Of a stretch of DNA of 64,000 nucleotides, positions 52,603 to 61,186 are shown piece after piece. The notes below the pieces were generated by a model that did no database searches, was not told the origin of the DNA, and saw only the letters and a list, made by a program, of their open reading frames with translations. How positions within the stretch are numbered: position 1 is the first letter of the stretch; every line of letters starts with the position of its first letter. Origin of the DNA: Actinacidiphila alni (GTDB lineage: Bacteria > Actinomycetota > Actinomycetes > Streptomycetales > Streptomycetaceae). The stretch is taken from positions 434,001 to 498,000 of the forward strand of contig NZ_FONG01000002.1 in the NCBI RefSeq assembly GCF_900112845.1, read 5' to 3'. A program made the translations under genes and the position numbers.

Positions 52603-54180
52603 ATGACGGAACCTCAGCCGAATAATCCCGCCGGTTCACCCGCCGCGCCCGGCTCCGCGCTGCCCGCCCCCGCCGCGGAGATCGCCGCGGGTTACGCCTT
52701 CACCGGCCCCGCACTCGATCTCGGCGCCCTGCTCTGGGAGGGTGACTGCCACGCCGACGCGCCCGTCCGCATCCCCTTGGGCATGCTCAACCGGCACGGA
52801 CTGGTGGCGGGTGCCACCGGCACCGGCAAGACCAAGACGCTCCAGCTCATCGCCGAGCAGCTGTCCGCGCAGGGCGTCCCGGTCTTCCTCGCGGACGTCA
52901 AGGGCGACATCTCCGGCGTGTCGGCGCCCGGCGAACCCGGCGACAAGGTCCGGCAGCGAGCGGCGGAAGTCGGCCAGAATTGGACGGCCACCGGATTTCC
53001 CGCCGAGTTCTACGCGCTCGGCGGCATCGGCCCCGGTATCCCGCTGCGGGCGACCGTCACGTCCTTCGGGCCCGTCCTGCTCTCCAAGGTGCTCGGCCTG
53101 AACACCACCCAGGAGCAGTCGCTCGGCCTGATCTTCCACTACGCCGACACCAAGGGCCTGGAGCTGTACGACCTCAAGGACCTGCGCGCGGTCATCGGCT
53201 TCCTGACCTCCGCCGAGGGCAAGGAGGAGCTGAAGGGGATCGGCGGGATCTCCACGGCGACGGCCGGGGTGCTGATGCGCACCCTCACCGCCTTCGAGGC
53301 GCAGGGCGCCACCGACTTCTTCGGCGAACCGGAATTCGACACCAGCGAGCTGTTGCGTACGGCCGCCGACGGGCGCGGGCTCGTCTCCGTCCTGGAGCTG
53401 CCGGCCGTCCAGGACAAGCCGCAGCTCTTCTCGACCTTCCTGATGTGGCTGCTCGCCGACCTCTTCCAGGACCTGCCCGAGGTCGGCGACCTCGACCGGC
53501 CCAAGCTCGTCTTCTTCTTCGACGAGGCGCATCTGCTCTTCAACGGCGCCTCGAAGGCATTTCTGGACGCGATCACGCAGACCGTGCGGCTGATCCGGTC
53601 CAAGGGGGTCGGCGTCTTCTTCGTCACGCAGACGCCGAAGGATGTCCCGGGGGACGTCCTCGCCCAGCTCGGCAACCGGGTGCAGCACGCCTTGCGGGCG
53701 TTCACACCCGACGACGCGAAGGCGCTGCGCGCGACCGTGTCGACCTTTCCCCACTCCGCTTACGATCTCGGGGAGTTGCTCACCGCTCTCGGCACCGGTG
53801 AGGCGGTGGTCACCGTTCTCAGCGAGAACGGGGCGCCCACGCCGGTGGCCGCGACGCGCCTTCGGGCGCCGGAGTCCCTGATGGGGCCGATCGAGGGCGG
53901 CGCCCTCGACACCGCCGTCACGTCCTCGTCCCTGTACGGGCGGTACGCCGAGGCCGTCGATCGCGAGTCCGCCTTCGAGAAGCTGGCTGCCGCCACGGAG
54001 AAGGCCGGGCCTGTGCCCGGGCCCGAGCCGGGGCCCGCCCCGGCGAAGGCGTCCCGGGAGGACGCCGGGATCGTCGAACAGGTCGTCCAGAGCGGGATGT
54101 TCAAGTCGCTCGCCCGGTCGGTCGGGACCCAGCTCGGCCGCGAGATCAGCCGAAGTCTCTTCGGAGTACGCAAGCGGTGA
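52603..54180 (+). CDS. HerA-like (DUF853) ATPase
   Basis: The product has 525 residues. Walker A is GATGTGKTKT (70-79). Walker B is KLVFFFDEAHLLF (about 300-312). A later VFFVTQTPKDVPGDVLAQLGNRVQHALRAF carries the Gln/Arg sensor motifs of HerA/FtsK-type ring ATPases. DUF853 proteins are predicted DNA- or protein-translocating motors; their actual role in bacteria is not settled. The C-terminus has a Pro/Gly/Glu linker and a last helix (KSLARSVGTQLGREISRSLF) that may dock a partner. No HerA-type nuclease (NurA) gene is adjacent. Confidence 0.92.
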   Translation: MTEPQPNNPAGSPAAPGSALPAPAAEIAAGYAFTGPALDLGALLWEGDCHADAPVRIPLGMLNRHGLVAGATGTGKTKTLQLIAEQLSAQGVPVFLADVKGDISGVSAPGEPGDKVRQRAAEVGQNWTATGFPAEFYALGGIGPGIPLRATVTSFGPVLLSKVLGLNTTQEQSLGLIFHYADTKGLELYDLKDLRAVIGFLTSAEGKEELKGIGGISTATAGVLMRTLTAFEAQGATDFFGEPEFDTSELLRTAADGRGLVSVLELPAVQDKPQLFSTFLMWLLADLFQDLPEVGDLDRPKLVFFFDEAHLLFNGASKAFLDAITQTVRLIRSKGVGVFFVTQTPKDVPGDVLAQLGNRVQHALRAFTPDDAKALRATVSTFPHSAYDLGELLTALGTGEAVVTVLSENGAPTPVAATRLRAPESLMGPIEGGALDTAVTSSSLYGRYAEAVDRESAFEKLAAATEKAGPVPGPEPGPAPAKASREDAGIVEQVVQSGMFKSLARSVGTQLGREISRSLFGVRKR

Positions 54181-54280
54181 CCCGCTCCTCGCGGAGGAGG
54201 GTGCGTGATCTCCTGCGGAGTGCGGTGCGTGATCCCCTGGCGGGGGTGCGTGATGTCTCCTGCGGAGTGCGGTGAGTCAG
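54181..54280 (+). repeat. Short tandem repeats after the HerA-like gene
   Basis: Units TGCGTGATCTCCTGCGGAG-like and CTCCTGCGGAGTGCGGTG occur three times between 54203 and 54275. Each contains a small CTCC-TGCG-GGAG hairpin. No gene is seen. Confidence 0.7.
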
Positions 54281-54287
54281 GTCTTTT

Positions 54288-54426
54288 AGGGGCGCGGGGA
54301 ACTGCGCGGCCCGCCCCCACCGGCCGGTGGTCGCAAAACAACAGCGTCTGCCCCGCTGGGGGCGGTTTTTTGCCTGAAGGCGCGTTGCGGCTGGGCGCGC
54401 AGTTCCCCGCGCCCCTATCGGGCACC
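54288..54426 (+). repeat. Dispersed inverted-end element, copy B
   Basis: The 139-bp element starts AGGGGCGCGGGGAACTGCGC and ends with its inverted copy GCGCAGTTCCCCGCGCCCCT, then CGGGCACC. The interior (CCCCCACCGGCCGGTGGTCG, AACAGCGTCTGCCCC) matches copy A (40918) in reverse orientation. GCCCCGCTGGGGGC followed by TTTTTT (54353-54371) looks like a rho-independent terminator inside it. A further truncated end lies at 54449-54475. Confidence 0.85.
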
Positions 54427-54477
54427 CTTCTCCGCCAGCGCAGCGCCGCGTCCCCGCGCCCCTAACAGGGCACCCCC

Positions 54478-55446
54478 CTACGCCGGGGCGGCGTACGTGT
54501 CGAGGGCGGAGAGGAGGGCGGCGGACATGGTGGGGCCGCCCTTGTGGCCGGCGTCGTCCATGACGCGCAAGGTGGCCCGAGGCCAGGCGGCGGCGAGGTG
54601 CCAGGCGGTGTCGAGAGGGGAACTGAGATCGAGCCGCCCGTGCAAGAGAGTGGCGGGGATCTCCCCGAGGAGGGGAGCGCCGCGGAGGAGGGCGCCCTCG
54701 GGGAGCCACGCGCCGTGGGCGAAGTAGTGGGCGGCGATGCGGACCATGGCGAGCCGGGCGGCGGAGGGCCGGTCGCCGTAGGGGCGGGCCGACCCGCTGG
54801 GTTCGAGGGAGAGGACGGCGTCCTCCCAGGCGCACCAGTCCTCGGTGGCCCTGGCCCGTACGGCCGGGTCGGCGGCGGAGGTGAGCCGGGCGTACGCGGC
54901 GACGAGGCCGCCCGCGATGCCGTCGCCGGTGTCGGCGTAGGGCCCCGCGGCCGAGCGGAAGGCTTCCCACTGGGCGGGGAAGAAGCGGGCGACACCGCGG
55001 TAGAGCCAGTCGATCTCAGCGCGCCGGGTCGTGGTGACCCCGCTGATCACGATCTCCGAGACGCGCTCGGGGTGCCGCTGCGCGTACGCGAGGATCAGCG
55101 TCGAGCCCCAGGAGCCGCCCATCAGCAGCCAGCGGTCGATGCCGAGCCGGACGCGGAGGCGTTCCATGTCGGCGATCAGGTGGTCGGTGGTGTTGTGCGT
55201 GAGGTCGGTGGCCGGGTCGGCGGCGTGCGGGGTGCTGCGTCCGCAGCCGCGCTGGTCGAACAGGACGGTGCGGTAGCGGGCCGGGTCGAACCAGCGGCGC
55301 CACCCCGGCCCGCAGCCGGAGCCGGGGCCGCCGTGCACGACGAGCGCGGGCTTGCCCGCGGGATTGCCGCAGGTCTCCCAGTACACGTGCTGGCCGTCGC
55401 CGACATCGAGCAGGCCCTGGTCGTACGGCTCTGTGGGTGGGTACAT
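54478..55446 (-). CDS. pip: Proline iminopeptidase
   Basis: The 322-residue alpha/beta hydrolase of peptidase family S33 removes N-terminal proline from peptides. It has HGGPGSGC (38-45), RTVLFDQRGCGRS and nucleophile S112 in LLMGGSWGSTLILAYAQ. The EIDWLYRGVARFFPAQWEAF cap and the C-terminal LLHGRLD and DDAGHKGG supply the acid and His. The gene is divergent from a MarR gene over a 22-bp perfect palindrome, so it is probably under that repressor. Confidence 0.94.
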   Translation of the reverse strand: MYPPTEPYDQGLLDVGDGQHVYWETCGNPAGKPALVVHGGPGSGCGPGWRRWFDPARYRTVLFDQRGCGRSTPHAADPATDLTHNTTDHLIADMERLRVRLGIDRWLLMGGSWGSTLILAYAQRHPERVSEIVISGVTTTRRAEIDWLYRGVARFFPAQWEAFRSAAGPYADTGDGIAGGLVAAYARLTSAADPAVRARATEDWCAWEDAVLSLEPSGSARPYGDRPSAARLAMVRIAAHYFAHGAWLPEGALLRGAPLLGEIPATLLHGRLDLSSPLDTAWHLAAAWPRATLRVMDDAGHKGGPTMSAALLSALDTYAAPA

Positions 55447-55508
55447 CCGCGGCTCCCCCGTCAAGGCGTCAAAGGCGTCATGGGCGGTCCGGCCGCCCGG
55501 TCGGACGC

Positions 55509-55530
55509 AATCTAACAGCGCTGTTAGATT
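55509..55530. promoter_or_regulatory. 22-bp perfect palindrome, MarR operator and -10 region
   Basis: AATCTAACAGC is followed by its exact inverse GCTGTTAGATT. The palindrome ends eight bases before the MarR ATG and is about 63 bases upstream of the divergent pip start. TAGATT (55525-55530) resembles a -10 box, which would place the transcription start at the ATG. Confidence 0.75.
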
Positions 55531-55537
55531 AACCCTC

Positions 55538-56119
55538 ATGAGCCCCACGAGCACGGACCTCCTCGGCACCCGCCTGCGCCACCTCCTGGAGCTGCTGGAC
55601 GGCGACCTCGCCTCGCTCTACCCCGCCCTCGGCCTCCCCGACGGCTTCCGGCCGCGGTTCACCCCCGTGGTCCGTACGCTCGCCGCGTCCGGCGCGCTGT
55701 CGATCCGGGACCTGGCCGTACGGCTCGGCGTCACGCATTCGGCCGCCAGCCAGACCGTTGCCCGGATGACCGCCCAGGGCCTGGTGGAGCTGGCGCCCGG
55801 CGCCGACGCCCGGCAGCGGATCGTCCGGCTCACGCCCGCCGCCCGCGAGCTGCTGCCCGCGCTGGACACGGAGTGGGCCGCCGCCCGCGCGGCGGCCCAC
55901 GCGCTGGAGACGGAGCTGCCGTATCCGCTCGGCCGCCTCGTCGACGAGGCGCTGGCGGCGCTGCGCCGCCGGCCGATGCGGGAGCGGATCGCCGCCGAGC
56001 TGTCCCCCGACCAGGGTCGGGCACGCGACCCGGGACGTACGGGCGATGGCCCGGCCGACGGAACCCGGCTCGCCGATTCGCCCCCCGGCGGGCACCGTGG
56101 AACAGGTGAACCGCGATGA
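55538..56119 (+). CDS. MarR-family regulator
   Basis: The 193-residue protein contains FTPVVRTLAASGALSIRDLAVRLGVTHSAASQTVARM and a wing (ELAPGADARQRIVRLTPAARE). The C-terminal 40 residues are a polar, disordered extension that overlaps the next gene. No ribosome site precedes the ATG, and a -10-like TAGATT lies eight bases upstream, so the mRNA may be leaderless. Binding to the palindrome would shut off its own promoter and probably the divergent pip gene. Confidence 0.92.
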   Translation: MSPTSTDLLGTRLRHLLELLDGDLASLYPALGLPDGFRPRFTPVVRTLAASGALSIRDLAVRLGVTHSAASQTVARMTAQGLVELAPGADARQRIVRLTPAARELLPALDTEWAAARAAAHALETELPYPLGRLVDEALAALRRRPMRERIAAELSPDQGRARDPGRTGDGPADGTRLADSPPGGHRGTGEPR

Positions 56120-57776
56120 CTGGCTGTGGCGCGCGCTGCTGGAGGGGACGGAGGTCGGGATCGCCGCCCTGGACACCGAGCTGCGCTTCGTCTGGGTCAA
56201 TCCGTCGCTCGCCCGCACCAACGGCCTGCCGGCCGCCGACCACGTCGGCCTGACCATCGCGCAGAGCGTGCCCGGGGTCGACGTCGACCACGGCATGCTG
56301 CGGGCGGTGCTCGCCGACGGCCGGCCGCGCGTGCTGCATTCCAGCGGGCAGACCCGCGCGGACTCCCCGCACCGCAAGCGTTACTGGCAGGGCGGCTGCC
56401 ACCGGCTGGAGACCGCGGACGGCCGGGTCGCGGGCGTCGGCCTGGTGATCCTGGAGGTCAGCGAGGACCGCGAGTCGCAGCGCGAGCTGGAACGGGCCAG
56501 GGAGCGGCTGCTGCTGCTCGACGCCGCGAACGTCAGGATCGGCTCCACGCTGGAGATGGACCGCACCTGCCAGGAGCTGGCGGACCTGCTGGTCGAGGTG
56601 ATCTCGGACGTCGCGACCGTGGCGGTGCTGGACGACGGCACGCGCGCCGGGCACCGGCCGCCGCCGCCGGACACGGTGCGGCTGCGCCGCGCGGCGATCG
56701 CGGCACGGCCCGCGCTGCGCGACCGGGCGGAGGACTTCGGGGTGCAGGGGGAGTACGTGGACTACGGTCCCGGCACGGCGATCCCGGACTGCCTGGAGTC
56801 CGGACGGCCGGTGCTGCGGGACGTGCCGCACGGCGCGGGCCTCGGCCTGTCGGCGCCGCTCGCCGAACGGGCCGCCGCCTACCGCGCCGCCGGCCTGCAC
56901 TCGGTGCTCGTCGTCCCGCTGACCGCGCGCGGCGACCGGCTCGGCACGGTCACGCTGGTACGGGCGGAGGACTCGCCCGGTTTCGGCTCCGAGGACATCG
57001 CGGTCACGCAGACACTCGCCGACCGCGCCGCGATCAGCCTCGACAACGCCCGCCGCTACAGCCGCGAGCACGGCATCGCGGTGGAGCTGCAACGCGCCCT
57101 GCTGGCCGCGCCCGGCACCCCGCACCCCGGGCTCGACGTCGCCACCCGCTATCTTCCGGCCGGCGCCACCGACCTGGTCGGCGGCGACTGGTACGACGCG
57201 ATGGCGCTGCCCGGCGGGGTGACGCTGCTGGCCATGGGCGACGTGATGGGGCACGGCGTGGACGCGGCCGTCGAGATGAGCCACTACCGCTCGATGCTGC
57301 GGGCGGTCGCGGGCGAGGGCGACGCGCCCGACCGCATCCTGCGCCGGATGGACGCGCTGCTGGCCGCGGCCGGCGCCCAACGGCCCGCCACCTGCCTGCT
57401 CGGGCTCGCCGATCCGGCGCGCGGCGGCTGCTGGTTCGCCAGCGCGGGCCATCTGCCGCCCGCCGTCGTGACGCCCGCGGGCCGGATCGGACTGCTGCCC
57501 GTACCGCCGGGGCCGCCGCTGGGCGCGGACCTGCGGGGCGAGTACGAGACGGTGTACGTGCCGTGGCGGGCCGGCGAGACGCTGCTGCTCTACACCGACG
57601 GCCTGGTGGAACGCCGTACCGAGGACATCGACCGCTCCCTGGCCCGCCTGGCCGGCCTCATCCTGCCGCACGCCGCCGGCCCCCTGGACGCGCTCCTCGC
57701 CCGTATCGTCCACCGCCTGGCCCCGGCCGCCACCGAGGACGACGTCGCCCTGCTGGCGGCCAGGGCGTGTCCGTGA
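56046..57776 (+). CDS. PAS-GAF-PP2C (SpoIIE-type) phosphatase
   Basis: The product has up to 576 residues. The PAS domain (about 25-140) starts WRALLEGTEVGIAALDTELRF, a GAF domain follows (about 160-335), and the C-terminal SpoIIE/PP2C domain begins LDVATRYLPAGATDLVGGDW and has GDVMGHGVDAA with metal-binding Asp, then LLYTDGLVERR. Such proteins dephosphorylate anti-sigma antagonists in Streptomyces sigma networks. The start is uncertain because it overlaps the MarR gene; GTG 56097 or 56109 may be used. A perfect 38-nt palindrome spans the stop codon. Confidence 0.9.
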   Translation: MARPTEPGSPIRPPAGTVEQVNRDDWLWRALLEGTEVGIAALDTELRFVWVNPSLARTNGLPAADHVGLTIAQSVPGVDVDHGMLRAVLADGRPRVLHSSGQTRADSPHRKRYWQGGCHRLETADGRVAGVGLVILEVSEDRESQRELERARERLLLLDAANVRIGSTLEMDRTCQELADLLVEVISDVATVAVLDDGTRAGHRPPPPDTVRLRRAAIAARPALRDRAEDFGVQGEYVDYGPGTAIPDCLESGRPVLRDVPHGAGLGLSAPLAERAAAYRAAGLHSVLVVPLTARGDRLGTVTLVRAEDSPGFGSEDIAVTQTLADRAAISLDNARRYSREHGIAVELQRALLAAPGTPHPGLDVATRYLPAGATDLVGGDWYDAMALPGGVTLLAMGDVMGHGVDAAVEMSHYRSMLRAVAGEGDAPDRILRRMDALLAAAGAQRPATCLLGLADPARGGCWFASAGHLPPAVVTPAGRIGLLPVPPGPPLGADLRGEYETVYVPWRAGETLLLYTDGLVERRTEDIDRSLARLAGLILPHAAGPLDALLARIVHRLAPAATEDDVALLAARACP

Positions 57777-57800
57777 GGCCGCGGCCTCACGGACACGCCC
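57763..57800. terminator. 38-nt perfect palindrome across the phosphatase stop codon
   Basis: GGGCGTGTCCGTGAGGCC and GGCCTCACGGACACGCCC pair perfectly around GC. The stop codon TGA (57774-57776) is inside the left arm, so the hairpin forms in the last codons of the gene. Confidence 0.8.
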
Positions 57801-57889
57801 GGAGAGCGGATCCGTAACCTGGTAGGTGCGGACGGCGGCTTCGGACGCCGTCGGCGGACCCGCGGCGGGTACGGACGGAGGAGCGTGTC

Positions 57890-58411
57890 ATGACCGAACG
57901 CAAGCCGCCCGGTGTCTCCTTCGAGACCTGGGCCGACCAGCAGATCCGTGAGGCCGAGGAACGCGGGGACTTCGCCCGGCTGCCGGGCGCGGGCAAGCCG
58001 CTGGCCTCGCTGGACGCGCCGTACGACGAGGCGTGGTGGATCAAGGACAAGATGCGGCAGGAGGGCCTGGCCGCGCTGCCGCCGTCGCTGATCGTGCGCA
58101 AGGAGGCCGAGGACGCGATGGCGGCCGTCGCCGCCGCCCGCTCCGAGCAGCGCGTGCGGGAGATCCTCGCGGAGATCAACGACCGCATCCGCGAGACGCT
58201 GGCCCGCCCGCAGGAGGGGCCGCCGCTGAACATGGGCCTGTTCGACGTCGAGCGGACGGTGACGCAGTGGCGTGAGCAGCAGGCCGGGCGCGAGGCGGCG
58301 GAGGCCGCCGCACGGGAAGCCGTACCGGAGGCTGTAGCGGAAGAGGCGGCCGAACTCCCGTCCCGCCGGGCCGGGTTGGGGCGGCTCTTCCGCAGGCGCC
58401 GGGCGTCCTGA
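57890..58411 (+). CDS. DUF1992 (DnaJ-like co-chaperone) protein
   Basis: The product has 173 residues. The family signature is FETWADQQIREAEERGDFARLPGAGKPL at the N-terminus (about 10-38). It continues WWIKDKMRQEGLAALPPSLIVRKE. DUF1992 is found in J-domain-homologous proteins (YdhJ/DnaJ family domain), whose role is not established. A helical, Ala/Glu-rich tail ends RRRRAS. The gene precedes the next one by 13 bases, so they form an operon. Confidence 0.87.
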   Translation: MTERKPPGVSFETWADQQIREAEERGDFARLPGAGKPLASLDAPYDEAWWIKDKMRQEGLAALPPSLIVRKEAEDAMAAVAAARSEQRVREILAEINDRIRETLARPQEGPPLNMGLFDVERTVTQWREQQAGREAAEAAAREAVPEAVAEEAAELPSRRAGLGRLFRRRRAS

Positions 58412-58424
58412 CAGGCTGACGGCC

Positions 58425-59027
58425 GTGCGCTTCGACTCCGTTCCCATGCCGCCGCCGGTCGCGGCCAGGCCCAGCGACCCGCGCGGCTATCCGGTGCCCG
58501 CGATCACCCCGTGGCAGGACGACCAGCCGCAGTTCGCGCTGACCGACTACGGCCGCAGCGCCAACTGCGCGCGGCGGCGGCTGTGTTCGGTGTGCGGCAC
58601 GCTGATGCCGCGCGGCCCGGTGTGGCGGGTGGTGGGCGCCGGTGAGAGCGCCGCGATCGGCGACGCGCTGGCCGCCGGGCGCCCGTACCGGAACATGACG
58701 CCGACCCTGGAGGGCCCGGGCCACCGCGCCTGCATGCTCTACGCCTCGATGGTCTGCCCGTACCTGGCCCGGCCCAACGCGCGCCGCGGCCTGGACGCGC
58801 GGCAGCCGGACGAGCTGACCGAACACGTCGTGCGCGGCGCGGTGCGCGGCACGACGGGCGCGGTGGTCGGCTTCGCGGACTACGAGTTCGGGATCACCGC
58901 GTCCCAGGTGCTCTTCCGCTTCCTGGACGTCGTGGAATTCCTGCCGCACGACACAGCCGACGCCCATCTGGCCGAGCTGCGGGCGGAGTTGGACCGTGCT
59001 TCCGGTACGGAGGACCGCGCCCGCTGA
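58425..59027 (+). CDS. Cysteine-containing hypothetical protein
   Basis: The 200-residue product is not recognised. It has SANCARRRLCSVCGTLMPRGPVW (about 45-67) and later HRACMLYASMVCPYL, so at least five or six cysteines cluster in the first half and may bind zinc. The second half (RGTTGAVVGFADYEFG) is probably globular. The GTG start is close after the DUF1992 gene. It is convergent with the TolB-like lipoprotein gene; the stops are only 3 bases apart. Confidence 0.72.
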   Translation: MRFDSVPMPPPVAARPSDPRGYPVPAITPWQDDQPQFALTDYGRSANCARRRLCSVCGTLMPRGPVWRVVGAGESAAIGDALAAGRPYRNMTPTLEGPGHRACMLYASMVCPYLARPNARRGLDARQPDELTEHVVRGAVRGTTGAVVGFADYEFGITASQVLFRFLDVVEFLPHDTADAHLAELRAELDRASGTEDRAR

Positions 59028-59030
59028 CAA

Positions 59031-60113
59031 CTACCCCCGGTAGGCGGGCAGTCCGGTGTAGTCGGAGACCTTGACCGGCGGCCGCGAGCCGTCGGCAGGC
59101 AGCGTCACGATGCCGGCCGGGGTGCGTGCGGCGATGGTGCCGCCGTCGTGCGAGTAGGCGGGCTCGGTGTAGTCGGTGGCGGCGTTCGGGGTGAGGTCCT
59201 TGTACAGCGCGTGGCCGTTGCCGTCGGACTTCTCCAGGAACAGGTGGTCGTGGCCGCCGACCGACCGGACGAAGACGACACCGCCTTCCTGCACCGGCGA
59301 GGTCGCGGGCTCCGAGCCCTCGGTGAGCGCGAAGCCCTGCTGCCGCAGGTAGTCGTCGCGGATGTAGACCTTGCCGTCGTCACTGTTGGCGTAGACGGCG
59401 TCGCCGTACTTGCCCGCCGCGTTCGGCCAGACGTTGCCGGTCTTGGGCAGCGGCGTCGGATTGTCGTCGAAGAGCCGGTTCAGCGGCAGTTCGGCGGGGG
59501 TCGCGCCGTGCGCGCCCGCCGGGACGAGGTAGAGCCGCGAGACGCCGCCCGCGCGGCCGGCGAAGAAGAGGTTGTTCGTGGCCGGTACGCCGTTGCTCGC
59601 GTCGTTCGCGCGCACCTGCCAGGTGGGGTGCGACCAGTTCTGGTTGCCGGGGTTCTTGGCGACGACCGTACGGCCACTGCCGTCCGGGCCGCTGACCACG
59701 AGGTCGCCGTCGCCGTCGATGAAGGCGGCCTTCGCGCCGTCCGGCGACCAGGCCAGGTCGCGGACCTCGGTGCCGAAGTCCACGCGGGTGCCGTTCATCA
59801 CCACATAGCGGCTGCCGTCGCTGATCGTGAGGCCGTTGTGCGCGGTGCCGTTGACCTTGGGCGCGGCCGGGGTGCCGGTCGACACCGGCTTGGCGCCCGA
59901 GCCGTTGGCGCCGTCGTCCCCGCCCGAGTCGCCCTTCTGCCCGCCCTGCCCGCCCTGCCCGCCCTGCCCGCCGCTGGTCGCCGACGGCGCAGGGTCGGTC
60001 GCCGTGCCGTCCGTGGGACCGCAGGCGGACAGCAGCATCGTGGCGCCCGCGGTGACGGCGGCGGTGAGCGCGATGGCGGCGGCGGTGCTGCGGCGGCGGG
60101 CGCGAACGGTCAT
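59031..60113 (-). CDS. TolB-like beta-propeller lipoprotein
   Basis: The product has 360 residues. A signal peptide (about 1-30) ends in lipobox LLSAC with C31 as lipidated Cys. A Gly/Gln-rich linker (about 45-80) is followed by a WD40/TolB-like propeller: VRDLAWSPDGAKAAFIDGDGDLVVSGPDG, then VVFVRSVGGHDHLFLEKSDG and EPAYSHDGGTIAARTPAG. It is probably anchored outside the membrane. Similar Streptomyces lipoproteins are common; function is unknown. Confidence 0.85.
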   Translation of the reverse strand: MTVRARRRSTAAAIALTAAVTAGATMLLSACGPTDGTATDPAPSATSGGQGGQGGQGGQKGDSGGDDGANGSGAKPVSTGTPAAPKVNGTAHNGLTISDGSRYVVMNGTRVDFGTEVRDLAWSPDGAKAAFIDGDGDLVVSGPDGSGRTVVAKNPGNQNWSHPTWQVRANDASNGVPATNNLFFAGRAGGVSRLYLVPAGAHGATPAELPLNRLFDDNPTPLPKTGNVWPNAAGKYGDAVYANSDDGKVYIRDDYLRQQGFALTEGSEPATSPVQEGGVVFVRSVGGHDHLFLEKSDGNGHALYKDLTPNAATDYTEPAYSHDGGTIAARTPAGIVTLPADGSRPPVKVSDYTGLPAYRG

Positions 60114-60335
60114 GACGGGTTCCCCCCAAGGAACGGACACGGTGGCCTTCGCCGGCCTCCCCGGGCCGGTGCCGCCAGCCTGCGCGCCCAACGTCCGTCC
60201 CGTGTCAGCCTGTTGTCACGTGAGTGCAACAGCCGGTCGGGGCCGTACGGGCGCGGACCGGCCGGTACGGGCGCGCCCCGACCCGGACCGGGACGGTCCG
60301 CGTGCCCTGCGGGCGGTTCACGCGTTGTATCGATC

Positions 60336-60608
60336 ATGAACGCAAGCCGAATCCTCACCGCCGCCGCCGCGGGCTCCTTCCTGCTCGCTGCCGCCGCCCC
60401 CGCCGCCATGGCCGCCGAGCAGTCCGCGGACCTCGGCTCCACCCTGAGCAGCACCGCGATCACCGCCGCCACCACGGGCGAGCAGGTCAAGGGCGCCACC
60501 TCCAGCGTGCTGGGCGACTACAAGGTCGACCAGAAGGTCCAGGACGTGCAGAACGTCGCCCAGGCCGGCACCGACGCGGTCAACGCCGCCAACGACCTGG
60601 TGCACTGA
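60336..60608 (+). CDS. Small secreted protein
   Basis: The 90-residue product has a signal peptide (about 1-27, AMA) and a short mature part with Val/Asp/Gln/Ala composition (GEQVKGATSSVLGDYKVDQK and VQDVQNVAQAGTDAV). No cysteines and no known domain. There is no obvious ribosome site before the ATG. It converges on the DUF5949-like gene with a very long shared terminator in between. Confidence 0.8.
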   Translation: MNASRILTAAAAGSFLLAAAAPAAMAAEQSADLGSTLSSTAITAATTGEQVKGATSSVLGDYKVDQKVQDVQNVAQAGTDAVNAANDLVH

Positions 60609-60676
60609 CCCGAGCCCGACGCACGAGGGGCGCCTCACCCGAACGGGTGAGGCGCCCCTCGTGCGTCGGGCTCGGG
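60609..60676. terminator. 32-bp perfect-stem bidirectional terminator
   Basis: Two perfectly complementary 32-nt arms (60609-60640 and 60645-60676) flank the loop GAAC between two convergent genes. It begins right after one stop codon and ends close to the other. Confidence 0.9.
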
Positions 60677-60682
60677 AGCGGG

Positions 60683-61186
60683 TCAGCCCTTGAGGGTGCC
60701 GACCGGCACCAGGCAGTGCGCGGCGGTGCCGAGCACGTCCACGTTCCCGGCGAAGGACTGGAGGGTCTCCTCGGTCACCGGGGTGCCCGGCTTGGCCTCC
60801 GGCCAGGCGCGGGTGGCGAGGATGAAGTAGACGGCGCCGCGGTCCTGCGCCGCGTTCACCCACTGCTCCGGCACCGGGCAGGCGGCGTGCAGATACGGCA
60901 TGGTCAGCACGACCTGGCCGCCCTCGACCAGGATCTTGACGGGCACGTTCGGCGCCTGCTTGACGTCGAGGACGGCGCCGCCGACGGGCAGCCCGACCTC
61001 TTCCGCGACGGCCAGCGCCGCCTCCTGTCCCGACTCGGGACCGTCGGGCCCGTCGCCGAGCGAATAGGCCATCAGGAACGGCATGTCGCGGCCGTCCTCA
61101 TGGTGTTCCCCGGCCCAGGGAATCACCACAAGGGTGCCGAGCCGGCGCTGGAGGGTGGAATTCACGGCGGTATTGGTCTGGCTCAT
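60683..61186 (-). CDS. DUF5949-like conserved protein
   Basis: The 167-residue product starts MSQTNTAVNSTLQRRLGTLV and continues VIPWAGEHHEDGRDMPFLMAYSLGDGPDGPE. It then has GQVVLTMPYLHAACPVPEQWVNAA and ends LVPVGTLKG. I recall this as DUF5949, a Streptomyces family without known function. It has no signal peptide or membrane helix. The ATG fits the family start. It converges on a small secreted protein gene. Confidence 0.75.
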   Translation of the reverse strand: MSQTNTAVNSTLQRRLGTLVVIPWAGEHHEDGRDMPFLMAYSLGDGPDGPESGQEAALAVAEEVGLPVGGAVLDVKQAPNVPVKILVEGGQVVLTMPYLHAACPVPEQWVNAAQDRGAVYFILATRAWPEAKPGTPVTEETLQSFAGNVDVLGTAAHCLVPVGTLKG

